DNA of 64,000 nt from Pedobacter rhizosphaerae (GCF_900111155.1 NZ_FOGG01000002.1:32026-96025), one strand, 5' to 3'; counted from the stretch's first letter, positions 9,372 through 18,898 are shown. Notes: generated from the sequence alone by a model not told the origin. Program-made: numbers and translations.

Positions 9372-9929
9372 ATGGAAAAGAATAAAAAAATCGTTGGTTT
9401 ATGCGGTAGCCTGAGAAAAGGGTCATATAATGCCATGTTACTTAAGGTGGCTGCCAGCCTGCTTCCAAAGGATATAGATTTTGAAATCGCTCATTTCGAT
9501 GATATTCCTGTATATAATGCAGACCATGATTTACCTGCAGTTGAACAACGCCCTGATAGTGTAACTCAATTCAGAGCCATCCTGGCTTCTGCAGATGCCT
9601 TCATCATTGTATCTCCAGAATATAATTATTCTATCCCTGGCGGATTGAAAAATGCCATAGACTGGGCAAGCAGAGGTAAAGACTCGCCCATGCTACATAA
9701 ACCTGTTGCGGTTATGGGCGCAACCCAAGGACAGTGGGGAACAGTGAGAATGCAAACGGCTTTTCTTCCTGTTTTTACCTTCTTAAATATGAATCCTGTT
9801 TTACAGCCAGAAGTACTGATTGCCCAGGCTCAAAATAAATTTGACGAGGAAGGAAATTTAACAGACGAAAGAACCATTCAAATTATCAGGCAAAAACTTG
9901 ATCACCTCATAAAAGCATCCAAGGTTTAA
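9372..9929 (+). CDS. NADPH-dependent FMN reductase family flavoprotein
   Basis: A 185-residue flavodoxin-fold protein. The FMN phosphate loop GSLRKGSYN lies at about 12-20 and the family motif SPEYNYSIPGGLKNAIDWASR in the middle; members reduce FMN, quinones, azo compounds or chromate with NAD(P)H in the cytoplasm. The frame could begin at a TTG (9363), but the ATG at 9372 gives the usual MEKNKKIVGLCGS start. It stands alone and is divergent from the exporter, sharing about 95 bp of promoter space. Confidence 0.9.
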   Translation: MEKNKKIVGLCGSLRKGSYNAMLLKVAASLLPKDIDFEIAHFDDIPVYNADHDLPAVEQRPDSVTQFRAILASADAFIIVSPEYNYSIPGGLKNAIDWASRGKDSPMLHKPVAVMGATQGQWGTVRMQTAFLPVFTFLNMNPVLQPEVLIAQAQNKFDEEGNLTDERTIQIIRQKLDHLIKASKV

Positions 9930-10052
9930 AACCATCTTGATCAAATGCCTTCTTTCCTGACACAACCCAGTGATTGCGTCCAGTATTCCTGACACAAAAT
10001 CTGCCAAAAATGCTACATTTTAAATCTGACATTTCTACAAAAAAAGTCAGGT

Positions 10053-10065
10053 TGTCAATTTGACA
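10053..10065. promoter_or_regulatory. candidate operator TGTCA-N3-TGACA upstream of the barrel gene
   Basis: The 358-bp gap 9930-10287 holds no gene. It contains this near-palindrome plus related half sites: CTGACA at about 9958, 9990 and 10026, and GTCAG at 10046. TTCCTGACACAA is partly repeated between 9955 and 9997. Clustering of one half site in a single leader suggests regulator binding, but no protein is implied. Confidence 0.35.
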
Positions 10066-10287
10066 CGCCTAAAAAATTAATCATCACTTAACTTTTTGGT
10101 CACAGGAAAATAATATTGAATTAACATCAATTTCTTATGTATTTATCAACTAATGAGTTAGCCAAAATCTGATTTTTTGATGACTTAAAGAATGTTTTTT
10201 GGCACAAGTGTTGACTTTTAGCCAAATATAGTCAGACATTAAAAAAGTAAAATTGACTATATAATTAACAAATAAATATATAATAAG

Positions 10288-10890
10288 ATGAAAAAACTAT
10301 TATTATCATTAGTAGCAGTTGCAGGTTTAGTTTACAGTGCAAACGCACAAACAGAAAAAGGAAAATTTATGTTAGGTGGTAACGTAGGTTTCAACTCTAC
10401 AAAAGTAGATGGAGCTCCTAAAGCTGATATTAATTTCAGTGTTATTCCTAGTGTTGGATATTTTGTTGGAAACAACTTTGCAGTAGGTACTGGTGTTGGT
10501 TATACTTATGAAAAATCAGTAAGTGGAAGAACTCAAGAGGGTGCTTTCGAAGTAGCTCCTTTTGGCCGTTACTATGTTAACTTAACTGATCAATTCAAAT
10601 TCTTCGGTCAGTTATCAGTTCCTTTGGCTTTTGGTACTCAAAAAGCTGTTGATGCAAACGGAGATACTGGTGCTAAATTAGGTACTACTACTTCAATTGG
10701 CGTTAACGTTGCTCCAGGTTTTGCTTTCTTCCCTACTAAAAGAATCGGTATTGAAGTTTCAGTTAATGGCTTAGGTTATGAAAACTACCAGGTTAAAAAC
10801 GAAGCAACTGGTGCTAAAGTAAAAAGCAACTCATTTGGTTTAGAAGCAAACACATTTGCACCTAAATTGGGTGTTATGTTCCACTTCTAG
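10288..10890 (+). CDS. outer-membrane beta-barrel protein, probably abundant
   Basis: A 200-residue barrel with signal peptide (cleavage after ANA), an eight-strand pattern and a C-terminal LGVMFHF strand ending in Phe. It resembles the protein at 7052-7705 in the mature start and in the APGFAFFPTKRIGIEVS segment. Codons are visibly more restricted than in neighbours (GTT, GGT, AAC, TTC and TTA dominate), which suggests strong expression. A long leader with repeated TGACA half sites precedes it and a strong hairpin terminator follows. Its transport or structural role cannot be read from sequence. Confidence 0.85.
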   Translation: MKKLLLSLVAVAGLVYSANAQTEKGKFMLGGNVGFNSTKVDGAPKADINFSVIPSVGYFVGNNFAVGTGVGYTYEKSVSGRTQEGAFEVAPFGRYYVNLTDQFKFFGQLSVPLAFGTQKAVDANGDTGAKLGTTTSIGVNVAPGFAFFPTKRIGIEVSVNGLGYENYQVKNEATGAKVKSNSFGLEANTFAPKLGVMFHF

Positions 10891-10933
10891 TATTGAAGAC
10901 AATTTTTGTCTTTAAATCTACTTGACTTTTTTT

Positions 10934-10968
10934 ACAAGATCGCCCTGCCCAAAGCAGGGCGATCTTGT
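10934..10968 (+). terminator. terminator between convergent genes
   Basis: A perfect 15-bp stem (10934-10948 with 10954-10968, loop CCAAA) is followed by TTTATTTCTTTT. It serves the barrel gene and abuts the stop of the convergent M28 peptidase, so it probably also limits read-through from the other side. Confidence 0.9.
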
Positions 10969-10969
10969 T

Positions 10970-12619
10970 TTATTTCTTTTCTCTGATGGCTTTAAACTCA
11001 GAACCATCCTTCCATTTAGGATACAACTCGCCTTTACTGAGCTGATACCCCATATCAAAAAGCAATCTTTCATCTTCAATAATGCCCGATAAATCCCAGG
11101 TTTTGGCATCAAAGTTATCTTGTGGAGAATGATAACGTTGCTTGGTAAAATCTGCTACCTGTTTTAAGCCCCAATCTCTTCCATTCTTAACATTATCTAC
11201 TCCAGATCCAGTAAATAGGGATGGTACACCTACTTTAGCCAGATTGAAATGATCTGATCGGTAATACAAGCCTGATGATGGAACTGGATCAGGAACAATT
11301 ACCCTTCCTTGTTTTTTAGCAGCAGCAGCGGCTAAATCTTCTAATTCAGATTGCCCGTAACCATAAACGACTACATCTTTGGTTTTACCTGCAATCCCCA
11401 TCATGTCCATATTGATGTTGGCTACCGTTTTATCTAAAGGTAACACAGGATGTTTGGCATAATATTCAGAACCCAACAAGCCTTGCTCCTCTCCGGTATA
11501 GGAGATAAATACGATGGTACGCTCGGGTTTCTTATTCAGTTTTTTAAAAGCACCGGCTATTTCTAACAAAGAAGCCACACCGGTAGCATTATCTACAGCA
11601 CCATTATAAATAGAATCGCCCTGAACCTTTTCTCCGATGCCTAAATGATCCCAATGGGCAGAATAAATAATAGATTCATCCTTTTTAGACTCACCAGGAA
11701 TACTGGCTAAAACATTAAAGGATTTAGATTTTTTAATCAAAGTTTTAATGCCAACTGAAGCAGATAACCCTAAATCTACAGCCTTGAAACCTTTTTCCCG
11801 GGCTTTAGTAAATAAAATATCTGATTGTCCGGCAAGCTTTAATAATTTCTTAGCTACATCCAGGGTTATCCAGCCTTCTACAACTGCCCTTCCCATATTA
11901 TTATCAGCTGCCTCTAACTGTAACTTGGATTTAGTCCAACCACTTCTAACTACGCTCCACGGATAGGCAGCAGGTTCGGTATCATGAATAATCAAAATTC
12001 CTGTGGCACCTTGTCTCGCTGCTTCTTCAAATTTGTAGGTCCAACGGCCATAATAGGTCATGTTCTTGCCTTTGAACAAGTTTTCCTCAGCAAATCCGGG
12101 ATCATTAATCATCACCACCACAGTCTTACCTTTAACATCCAAACCAGCATAGTCATTCCATCCATATTCCGGTGCCACAATGCCATAACCTGCAAATACC
12201 ATAGGCGAATTATTTATACTTACTTCATTCTGCACACGACGCGTACCTGCTACAAAATCAGTCAGATAATTTAATTCAACTGAGCCTGATTTTCCTTTGA
12301 TAATCATCTTTTCATCCGGGTTAGACTTGATCTCTACCATTGGCACCTCCTGAAAATAACTTGTACCATTACCAGGCGCCAACCCCAATTTCTTGAACTC
12401 ATCAGCTAAATAGTTAATAGTTTTCGTTTCTCCATTGGTAAAAGGTTTTCTTCCTTCAAACTCGTCTGAAGCTATTTTAGTCATATACCTCATCAAAGAG
12501 GAATCGTTTACACTTTTAATCGCTAAAGAATCGGGGTTATCAGAATTTTCTGTAGCAGATTGTTTACAGGAGGAGATGCAAATTGCAAATGCAGATAGGT
12601 AAAGGATTGTTTTCTTCAT
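10970..12619 (-). CDS. M28 family metallopeptidase lipoprotein with PA domain
   Basis: A 549-residue lipoprotein (lipobox ending at C17, CISSC) predicted to be an aminopeptidase at the cell envelope. A protease-associated insert (about 130-270) precedes the M28 catalytic domain. Zn ligands and catalytic residues are in place: SAHWDHLG with H322, GAVDNATG (first shared Asp), TGEEQG (catalytic Glu pair), NMDMMG and YRSDHF. A smaller M28 protein occurs at 48478-49425 with no obvious PA insert. The gene is monocistronic between two hairpin-rich gaps. Confidence 0.92.
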   Translation of the reverse strand: MKKTILYLSAFAICISSCKQSATENSDNPDSLAIKSVNDSSLMRYMTKIASDEFEGRKPFTNGETKTINYLADEFKKLGLAPGNGTSYFQEVPMVEIKSNPDEKMIIKGKSGSVELNYLTDFVAGTRRVQNEVSINNSPMVFAGYGIVAPEYGWNDYAGLDVKGKTVVVMINDPGFAEENLFKGKNMTYYGRWTYKFEEAARQGATGILIIHDTEPAAYPWSVVRSGWTKSKLQLEAADNNMGRAVVEGWITLDVAKKLLKLAGQSDILFTKAREKGFKAVDLGLSASVGIKTLIKKSKSFNVLASIPGESKKDESIIYSAHWDHLGIGEKVQGDSIYNGAVDNATGVASLLEIAGAFKKLNKKPERTIVFISYTGEEQGLLGSEYYAKHPVLPLDKTVANINMDMMGIAGKTKDVVVYGYGQSELEDLAAAAAKKQGRVIVPDPVPSSGLYYRSDHFNLAKVGVPSLFTGSGVDNVKNGRDWGLKQVADFTKQRYHSPQDNFDAKTWDLSGIIEDERLLFDMGYQLSKGELYPKWKDGSEFKAIREKK

Positions 12620-12738
12620 TTGGGATAAATTTTGGAAGGTAATTTAAGGTTTTTTAATGAGTAAGCTATCTTGGGCGGTCGTCATTCTCTTAAAGGAGGC
12701 AATCTTAATTCAGTTAGCCTTTCTGGTTGTAGCGTCTC

Positions 12739-12904
12739 CAATGCTTTAAACTTAAGCTAAATGCTGTCAGTTCGAGCTTCCCGATTTGAAATTGGGACAA
12801 GCAGTCGAAGACCTTCTTAATAAGTCGAAAACTAAAATGGATTACCCTTCGACAGGCTCAGGATGACAATCCATTTTAGCTTTCTCCTTAAATTAACAGC
12901 ATTG
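12739..12904. mobile_element. MITE-like element A, copy 2 (166 bp, 10-bp target duplication)
   Basis: Inverse orientation to copy 1. Ends are CAATGCTTTAAACTTAAG and CTTAAATTAACAGCATTG. Perfect direct repeats GTAGCGTCTC flank it (12729-12738 and 12905-12914). Its internal 12-bp arms CTAAAATGGATT and AATCCATTTTAG pair perfectly around CGACAGGCTCAGGATGAC. It sits in the 419-bp gap between two minus-strand peptidase genes; the rest of the gap (12620-12728, 12915-13003) holds only degraded hairpin sequence. Confidence 0.85.
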
Positions 12905-13003
12905 GTAGCGTCTCTCTACGATCTAATAATCTCTTTTTATTCATCGCCGGAAGGGCTCCTCCTCGACGCAAAGCCACTACTGGAGAAAGATCCAGCTGAT
13001 AAA

Positions 13004-13035
13004 CAAAATGCCTTTCAGTTACGAAAGGCATTTTG
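13004..13035 (-). terminator. terminator of the S9 peptidase gene
   Basis: Perfect 13-bp stem CAAAATGCCTTTC/GAAAGGCATTTTG with a 6-nt loop, starting 3 nt after the stop codon when read on the minus strand and followed by TTTATC. Confidence 0.85.
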
Positions 13036-13038
13036 TTC

Positions 13039-15546
13039 TTATTTACCATTTTTTTCAATCTCCCGATCCATTTCCACCACATCTACATCACTTGGTTCAG
13101 AAAAATCACCAAGGAGATACTTATTGAAGTGATCTGCCAGTTTCCAGAAAGCATATTCTGTCATATCTCCGAAACCATGGCGCTGCCCCGGAATGAGCAG
13201 AAAATCAAAACGTTTACCCGCTTTCATTAAGGCATTGGCTACACGGATAGAATTGGCAGGATGTACATTATTATCCACATCACCATGCATTAACAACAAG
13301 TGTCCTTTTAGGTTTTTAGCCAAATCAGGGTTTTTATCGATGCTATATTTAAAGGAAGTATCCCCTTTCAAAGAAATAATTTCTTTTACTCCATGGTGTT
13401 TTTCACTCCACCAGCGGTTATAAATGCTATTATCATGATTTCCGGCATTAGAAACCGCAGCTTTAAAGAAATCTGGATACACTAACATAGCTGCTGTCGA
13501 CATAAAACCACCACCCGAGTGACCTGTTATACCTACTTTTTGTTCATCAATAAATGCATACTTAGCCGCCAATTGTTCTACAGCCGTCTTTTTATCAGCC
13601 AATCCATAATCACGTAAGTTTCCATATCCATAAGTATGGTACCATTTAGAACGAGATGGATTTCCGCCACGATTACCCACCGTAATTACGATATAACCGA
13701 ATTGCGCTAAACGTTCGGTACGATCCATGCTCTTACTAAAAGCCTTATTTACAGCCTCTGTTTGCGGACCCGGATATACATATTCAATAATCGGATATTT
13801 CTTATTGGGATCGAAATCGAAGGGCTTATACATTACGCCATATAAATCGGTAATACCATCATCGGCCTTTACTTTAAATGGTTCTGGAAATTTATAACCA
13901 GCCGTCATTAATAACGACAAATCTGTTGTTTCCAGCTCCATTACTTTTAAGCCATTGGTATTGTATAAAGTAGCTTTAGGCGCAGTATTCACTCTAGAAT
14001 AGTTATCAACGAAATAGGTATTGTTATCATTCAGGCTAGCTACATGGTCATAATCACCCGCATTAAGCAATTTAAGATTAGAACCATCAAAATTTACTTT
14101 GTAGAGATGTAGATAATATGGATCTTCCTTTCCTTCCCGCCCATTTGCGGTGAAGTAAAGCACCCTTTTCTTTTCATCAATATTTACAATACTTTCGCAA
14201 TGGAAAGCGCCTTTAGTGATTTGATTTTTCAGCTTACCATTTCCGTCAAACAGGTAAAAATGCGCCCAACCATCACGCTCACTCCAGTGAATTAACTCAT
14301 TGCCATCGTTTACTAATCCCGGACGGTTAACCTCTACATAAGTATTAAACCTTTCATCTATTAAAGGCTTCACCACATTGGTATTAATATCAACGGTACA
14401 AATATCAATGCGTTTTAAATCCCGGCTGGTGCGGGAAAAATAAAACCTACTATTGTTTCCCAACCAAACTGATGGGCGGAACTCATTATCCCGGTCTTTA
14501 TTTAAGGCAGGTTTGCTCCAAACAGAAACACTTTGGTCTTTGAATGCAGAAACATTTAATTTTCGGTACGATTTAGCACCAAAATCGAACAATAAAAGTT
14601 CATCTTGCGGTGCTTCAGCTTCACCAGGCATCTGGTATTTATAAGTTTCTAATGTAGGGCGACCGGGAGTAACACTGTTAATTACCCATAAATCTTTAAC
14701 CTTCCGGGCATCTGTACGATCTAAAATGAAATATTTTGCATTAGGCGACCATAAAACATAAGCGCCACGACGCTTCTTGTTATTTTTTTCATTCTCCACA
14801 TTATTTTCACCATCGCCATCACTTCCATAAGAATAGAACTTTATACCATCCTTTGTTAACTGATGTTCAACAATGGTACTGTCATCTTCATTTTTAACAG
14901 CCTTTTTATAGTTCTCCTTATCCATCCAGTAAAGATTATAGTTGCGGGAGAAAATAATGGCAGAAGAATCGGGCGCTACAGAGCCCCAGCTTGGTTTAGG
15001 TTTGGGTTTACTAAAATTAGGTATCTCTGTCAGCTTTGCTGATGCCAGTTCATATTTAAATGAGAAGATTTTTTTCTGCATCGAATCCGCAGCTTTTTTA
15101 TCCTTTCTATCCTTCTTTAACTCATCAATAGTACTTTTTACTTCAAAAGTGACACTCTTCTCGTCGGTACTAAACTTGAGGTTTTCTAAAGGCAGATGTT
15201 CTGCATCAAAGGGATCACGAACAATCAGGGTAATATCTGATGCCAGCTTGGCATTATCAAACAAGAGCTTCTTGCTCTTCGCCGAAGGATCTACCAAATA
15301 CCAGAATTTTCCTTTGGGTGTTTCAAAGTTATACCAAAATCTGTTGCTTAATTTTAACCAATGCGGATCTACCGAAGTAGAATACACCATTTTCTTTAAT
15401 TTATTTGGAGAAAAGCGTGCAGCCAGTTGATAATTGGCTTTGGGCTGAGGCTGAACTTGCTCAGTTAAGGTAAAAGTTTTGGTTTGTGCTAAAGCGGCTA
15501 GCCCCATAAACTGAGCAGCTGTTAATAGTCTGTAAAATTTATTCAT
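13039..15546 (-). CDS. S9 family serine peptidase (DPP-IV / prolyl oligopeptidase type)
   Basis: An exported 835-residue peptidase that probably trims dipeptides after proline or a similar residue in the periplasm. The signal peptide ends near ALA (about residue 20); an N-terminal beta-propeller spans roughly 50-560 and the alpha/beta-hydrolase domain the rest. The triad is visible: nucleophile S677 in GHSGGGF, Asp in HGDVDNNVHP and His in GQRHGFGD. A lysine-rich loop near 240-260 (NEKNNKKRRG) is an unusual low-complexity insert. Monocistronic, divergent from the polysaccharide deacetylase pair. Confidence 0.93.
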   Translation of the reverse strand: MNKFYRLLTAAQFMGLAALAQTKTFTLTEQVQPQPKANYQLAARFSPNKLKKMVYSTSVDPHWLKLSNRFWYNFETPKGKFWYLVDPSAKSKKLLFDNAKLASDITLIVRDPFDAEHLPLENLKFSTDEKSVTFEVKSTIDELKKDRKDKKAADSMQKKIFSFKYELASAKLTEIPNFSKPKPKPSWGSVAPDSSAIIFSRNYNLYWMDKENYKKAVKNEDDSTIVEHQLTKDGIKFYSYGSDGDGENNVENEKNNKKRRGAYVLWSPNAKYFILDRTDARKVKDLWVINSVTPGRPTLETYKYQMPGEAEAPQDELLLFDFGAKSYRKLNVSAFKDQSVSVWSKPALNKDRDNEFRPSVWLGNNSRFYFSRTSRDLKRIDICTVDINTNVVKPLIDERFNTYVEVNRPGLVNDGNELIHWSERDGWAHFYLFDGNGKLKNQITKGAFHCESIVNIDEKKRVLYFTANGREGKEDPYYLHLYKVNFDGSNLKLLNAGDYDHVASLNDNNTYFVDNYSRVNTAPKATLYNTNGLKVMELETTDLSLLMTAGYKFPEPFKVKADDGITDLYGVMYKPFDFDPNKKYPIIEYVYPGPQTEAVNKAFSKSMDRTERLAQFGYIVITVGNRGGNPSRSKWYHTYGYGNLRDYGLADKKTAVEQLAAKYAFIDEQKVGITGHSGGGFMSTAAMLVYPDFFKAAVSNAGNHDNSIYNRWWSEKHHGVKEIISLKGDTSFKYSIDKNPDLAKNLKGHLLLMHGDVDNNVHPANSIRVANALMKAGKRFDFLLIPGQRHGFGDMTEYAFWKLADHFNKYLLGDFSEPSDVDVVEMDREIEKNGK

Positions 15547-15697
15547 TTAGGGTTGGTTTGAATCGGCTAAATTATTCAAAACCCAAGGATTACGATCCGA
15601 AAATTTGTAATAAATGCGATAGTTTTGTGAGATTTTCATCCTTTTAAATAATTATCAACACCAATTCTATTTTTCAGAAAATAGTTGCGGGATTTTA

Positions 15698-15705
15698 TAG
15701 TTTTG
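15698..15705 (+). promoter_or_regulatory. -7 promoter box for the deacetylase genes
   Basis: TAGTTTTG matches TAnnTTTG, 18 nt upstream of the ATG at 15724. No clean -33 TTTG is at the right distance. A second copy of the same octamer lies about 80 nt upstream. Confidence 0.45.
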
Positions 15706-15723
15706 TAAACATATATCAGAACT

Positions 15724-16602
15724 ATGAAGTACAAATTCTTAAGCATCATATCGGCGGGGATAATCTTATTCACCAGCTGTCAGTCCAAATCGCAGGCAGA
15801 AAATGCAAGTGTTCAGGATTCCACCTCTCAAACAACTAAAAATCAAGCAGAAACAGAACCAGCAATCGATGTTTCTAAAATAAAAGTAGCTGATGCCAAA
15901 ACTATCTTAGCGCGCAAACAGGTTCCTATTTTGTGTTATCACCAGGTAAGAAACTGGAAACCTACCGATGGAAAAGTAGGGAAAGATTATATTGTTGAAA
16001 TACAAAACTTTAAAGATCAGATGAAAATGCTGGCCGATAGCGGCTACCATACCATCTTGCCTGATCAGCTATATGCTTATCTGAATACGGGCGCTAAATT
16101 ACCTAGCAAACCTATCATGCTTACTTTTGACGATACAGACATGGATCAGTTCACAGTTGTTCGCCCGACATTAGATAAATACGGTTATAAAGCAGTTTAT
16201 TTCATCATGACCGTTTCTATTGGTAGAAAAGGGAAATTTGTTGATTATATGACCAAAGAGCAGATTAAGCAACTATCTGACGAAGGAAATGTAATCGGCA
16301 GTCACACGTATGACCATAAAAACTTCAAAAAATATGCTGGAAAAGATTGGGAAGAACAGTTAGATAAGCCGACTAAAAAGTTAGAAGAGATTACAGGGAA
16401 AAAGATGACTGAGTTTGCTTATCCATTTGGTTTATGGAATGCAGAAGGCATCCCTGAATTGAAAAAACGTGGATTTAGAATGGCTTATCAGTTATCTACC
16501 AAACGTGATGAGAAAGATCCTCTATTCACTATTCGTAGAATTATTGCCAGTGGTTACTGGAGTCCGAAAACGTTAAGCAACAGCATTAAAAATAGTTTCT
16601 AA
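15724..16602 (+). CDS. polysaccharide deacetylase lipoprotein (NodB domain), copy 1
   Basis: A carbohydrate-esterase-4 fold predicted to remove acetyl groups from peptidoglycan or an envelope polysaccharide. A lipobox (FTSC, Cys about 19) anchors it. The NodB metal triad is seen as TFDDTD (D136/D137) and SHTYDH (H194, H198); FAYPFG is motif 3. Length 292. It is a tandem paralogue of the next gene: both share RxxVPxLCYHQ, the TILPDQLY block and SDEGNxIxSHTYDHKNF. A short hairpin separates the two, so downstream expression may be attenuated. Confidence 0.9.
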   Translation: MKYKFLSIISAGIILFTSCQSKSQAENASVQDSTSQTTKNQAETEPAIDVSKIKVADAKTILARKQVPILCYHQVRNWKPTDGKVGKDYIVEIQNFKDQMKMLADSGYHTILPDQLYAYLNTGAKLPSKPIMLTFDDTDMDQFTVVRPTLDKYGYKAVYFIMTVSIGRKGKFVDYMTKEQIKQLSDEGNVIGSHTYDHKNFKKYAGKDWEEQLDKPTKKLEEITGKKMTEFAYPFGLWNAEGIPELKKRGFRMAYQLSTKRDEKDPLFTIRRIIASGYWSPKTLSNSIKNSF

Positions 16603-16610
16603 TTTGATTG

Positions 16611-16636
16611 CCGCAGGTAGTTTCTGCCTGCGGTTT
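16611..16636 (+). terminator. terminator or attenuator between the tandem deacetylase genes
   Basis: CCGCAGGTAG pairs with CTGCCTGCGG (one G-U pair) over a 3-nt loop, then TTT. The T run is short, so partial termination is likely. Confidence 0.7.
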
Positions 16637-16654
16637 ACTCTCCTTCTTATAACA

Positions 16655-17512
16655 ATGAAAAGATACCTGTATCTTGCCGCATTAGCGCTCCCACTCTTAA
16701 ACGCCTGCCAGTCCAATACGGCTAAAGAAAGCCCTAAAGATACCCAAACCACAAAAGCACATACAATTGTTTCCAAACGCGAACCAGCAGATAATAAAAC
16801 CATCATGGCGCGCAGAGAGGTTCCTGTATTGTGTTACCATCAAATCAGAGAAGCCACTGGAAGTGATAGTAAAAGAGCGCATGATGATATTATTTCGCCA
16901 ACTAAATTTAGAGAGCACATTAAAATGTTGGCTGATAGCGGTTACCACACCATTCTTCCCGATCAACTTTATAATTATCTGGTTTATGGCGCTGAACTTC
17001 CGCAAAAACCTATCATGATTACCTTTGATGATACCGATTTGGATCAATTTACCATTGGCGCAACAACTTTAAAAAAGTATGGCTACAAAGGTGTTTATTT
17101 CATCATGACGGTTTCCATTGGAAAAAAAGGAAGAATTGGTTACATGAGCAAAGAACAGATCAAACAATTATCTGATGAAGGAAATACCATAGCGAGCCAT
17201 ACCTACGATCATAAAAACTTTGCGCAGTTTACAGATGAAGACTGGAAAACTCAAATAGATGAACCAACCAAAAAGCTGGAAGAAATTACAGGAAAAAAAA
17301 TCGAGTACTTTGCCTATCCTTATGGTGTTTACAAAGCCTCAACACTTCATAAATTAAAGGAACATGGTTTTAAAGCCGCTTTCATCCTTTCTACCGCCAG
17401 AGATGAAAATTATCCACTGTACACCATCAGGAGAATTATAGATCCAGGAAGATATACTGCAAAAAACCTTTACTACAGTATTAACAAAAGCTTTAATAAA
17501 GTCAAACAATAA
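16655..17512 (+). CDS. polysaccharide deacetylase lipoprotein (NodB domain), copy 2
   Basis: Paralogue of the preceding gene, 285 residues from the ATG at 16655. The frame is open to 16604, but the upstream part overlaps the hairpin, and MKRYLYLAALALPLLNAC is a complete lipoprotein signal. Metal-binding blocks TFDDTD (D125) and SHTYDH are intact, as is FAYPYG. It differs from copy 1 mainly in the N-terminal linker, which suggests a local duplication followed by divergence in regulation or substrate. A DUF3298 lipoprotein follows after 38 nt, possibly in the same transcript. Confidence 0.9.
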   Translation: MKRYLYLAALALPLLNACQSNTAKESPKDTQTTKAHTIVSKREPADNKTIMARREVPVLCYHQIREATGSDSKRAHDDIISPTKFREHIKMLADSGYHTILPDQLYNYLVYGAELPQKPIMITFDDTDLDQFTIGATTLKKYGYKGVYFIMTVSIGKKGRIGYMSKEQIKQLSDEGNTIASHTYDHKNFAQFTDEDWKTQIDEPTKKLEEITGKKIEYFAYPYGVYKASTLHKLKEHGFKAAFILSTARDENYPLYTIRRIIDPGRYTAKNLYYSINKSFNKVKQ

Positions 17513-17550
17513 AGGCTAAAAATTATTTAATAAGTACATATTTATCTACT

Positions 17551-18711
17551 ATGAAAAAACTTATTTTATTTAGCGCCCTTGGATTATTGGCCCTCACAGC
17601 TTGTAATCGAAACAAAAGTAGTCAATCAAGCACCGAAAGTGGTGATAGTACAAAGGCCATTGTGGCTGATTTACCCGAAAAATTCTATAAAAGATTAGAA
17701 GGTGAGATTGCAGGAAAACACGTGGTAATGAATCTTGAAAAAATCGAGTACGATTATTCTGGCTCCTATTATTATGATGGTTCCTGGTTAAGTCTTGCTA
17801 TTGATACCATTATTGGAAAAGATAGCATTGTTTTAACCGAAACCCCAACTGAAGGTTATGAATACAACGAAAAAGTTATACCTAATACACTAGCACTTAA
17901 ATGGACAGGCAATGGTTTTAGCGGCAAATGGACCAGTGGAAACAAAGATAAGAGCTACAACATCGCACTTACTGAAAAATATCCTGCTGGCAGTTATCCA
18001 TTCGAGATTAGTACTTATGCTGATTCTGCAAAGGCTTTCCCAAATAAAGACAACTCTCCCTCGGCAGAAATTGGACTCAAAGTACTAACTACCACCGGAA
18101 AAACGCCTGCTGATAGCTGGATAAATAAGCAACTACAAAAGGCAGCAGGGCTTAAAGAAGGGCAAACTTCCTGGGAGGCGGGATTAAAAAGCTTAACTCA
18201 AAACTATCTTAAAGAATACCAGAAAAGTGTTAAAGAACTGGCTCGAGAGGGGGATAATTATAACTTTTTAAATTATAGTAACCATACCAATCAAAGTATC
18301 GTATACAATGATCGTAACTATGTGATTGTAGAGCAATTAGATGACGATTACAGTGGTGGTGCGCATGGCAATTACGCCAGTAACTTCTACTGTTTGGATG
18401 TAAAAAGTAATAAGAAGCTCACCCTTAACGACGTAACCCATGCAGATACGTTAATTCTCCAACAACTATTGGAAAAAAACCTACGCAAACAATATCACGT
18501 AAAAAGTGGGGATCAGTTAAACACTGTGCTTTTCGATAACTACCTAAAACCGAATAAAAACTTCTATTTCAATAATAATGGCTTAGCATTTCTGTATAAC
18601 CCATACGAGGTGGCTAGCTATGCACATGGCCAAATTATTGTGTTTATCCCCTTTAGTGAATTAAAGGGATATTTAAATCCGAGCTTTGCCCAGCGGATGA
18701 ATATTAAGTAA
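17551..18711 (+). CDS. DUF3298-type lipoprotein
   Basis: A 386-residue lipoprotein (LTAC lipobox, Cys 18) with a charged linker. The C-terminal half carries the DUF3298/RsiV-like pattern: YSGGAHGNYASNFYCLDVKSNKKLTLNDV, then a helix-rich part and YEVASYAHGQIIVFIPFSEL. RsiV members bind lysozyme, but whether this one does is unknown. It follows the two deacetylase genes, so a link to cell-wall modification is plausible but only inferred. Element B copy 2 begins 4 nt after the stop. Confidence 0.8.
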   Translation: MKKLILFSALGLLALTACNRNKSSQSSTESGDSTKAIVADLPEKFYKRLEGEIAGKHVVMNLEKIEYDYSGSYYYDGSWLSLAIDTIIGKDSIVLTETPTEGYEYNEKVIPNTLALKWTGNGFSGKWTSGNKDKSYNIALTEKYPAGSYPFEISTYADSAKAFPNKDNSPSAEIGLKVLTTTGKTPADSWINKQLQKAAGLKEGQTSWEAGLKSLTQNYLKEYQKSVKELAREGDNYNFLNYSNHTNQSIVYNDRNYVIVEQLDDDYSGGAHGNYASNFYCLDVKSNKKLTLNDVTHADTLILQQLLEKNLRKQYHVKSGDQLNTVLFDNYLKPNKNFYFNNNGLAFLYNPYEVASYAHGQIIVFIPFSELKGYLNPSFAQRMNIK

Positions 18712-18715
18712 AAAG

Positions 18716-18869
18716 GAGGCAGTATTATCAATTAGACTTGTTAATCCTGAGCTTGTCGAAGGATTGACAGAAAGTGCATTTAAAGCATTTCGACAACTTG
18801 TCCCGATTTTACATCGAAAAGCCCAACGTGATAATGTTGAAGAGATTAACCGATTGATGATACAGCCTC
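18716..18869. repeat. inverted-repeat element B, copy 2 (154 bp)
   Basis: Ends are GAGGCAGTATTATCAAT and GATTGATGATACAGCCTC, near-perfect inverted repeats. Inside lie CCTGAGCTTGTCGAAGGA and its partial inverse, so the whole element can fold back. It lies between convergent genes directly after the DUF3298 stop, where it may act as a terminator. Confidence 0.75.
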
Positions 18870-18898
18870 TTTTTTGTCACAAATCTATTTAATGGATT

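Noticed and set aside
10199..10216. Sigma-54-like site TGGCAC-N5-TTGAC before the barrel gene
   Set aside because: The nearly invariant GC of the -12 element is missing, and no sigma-54 activator is nearby.
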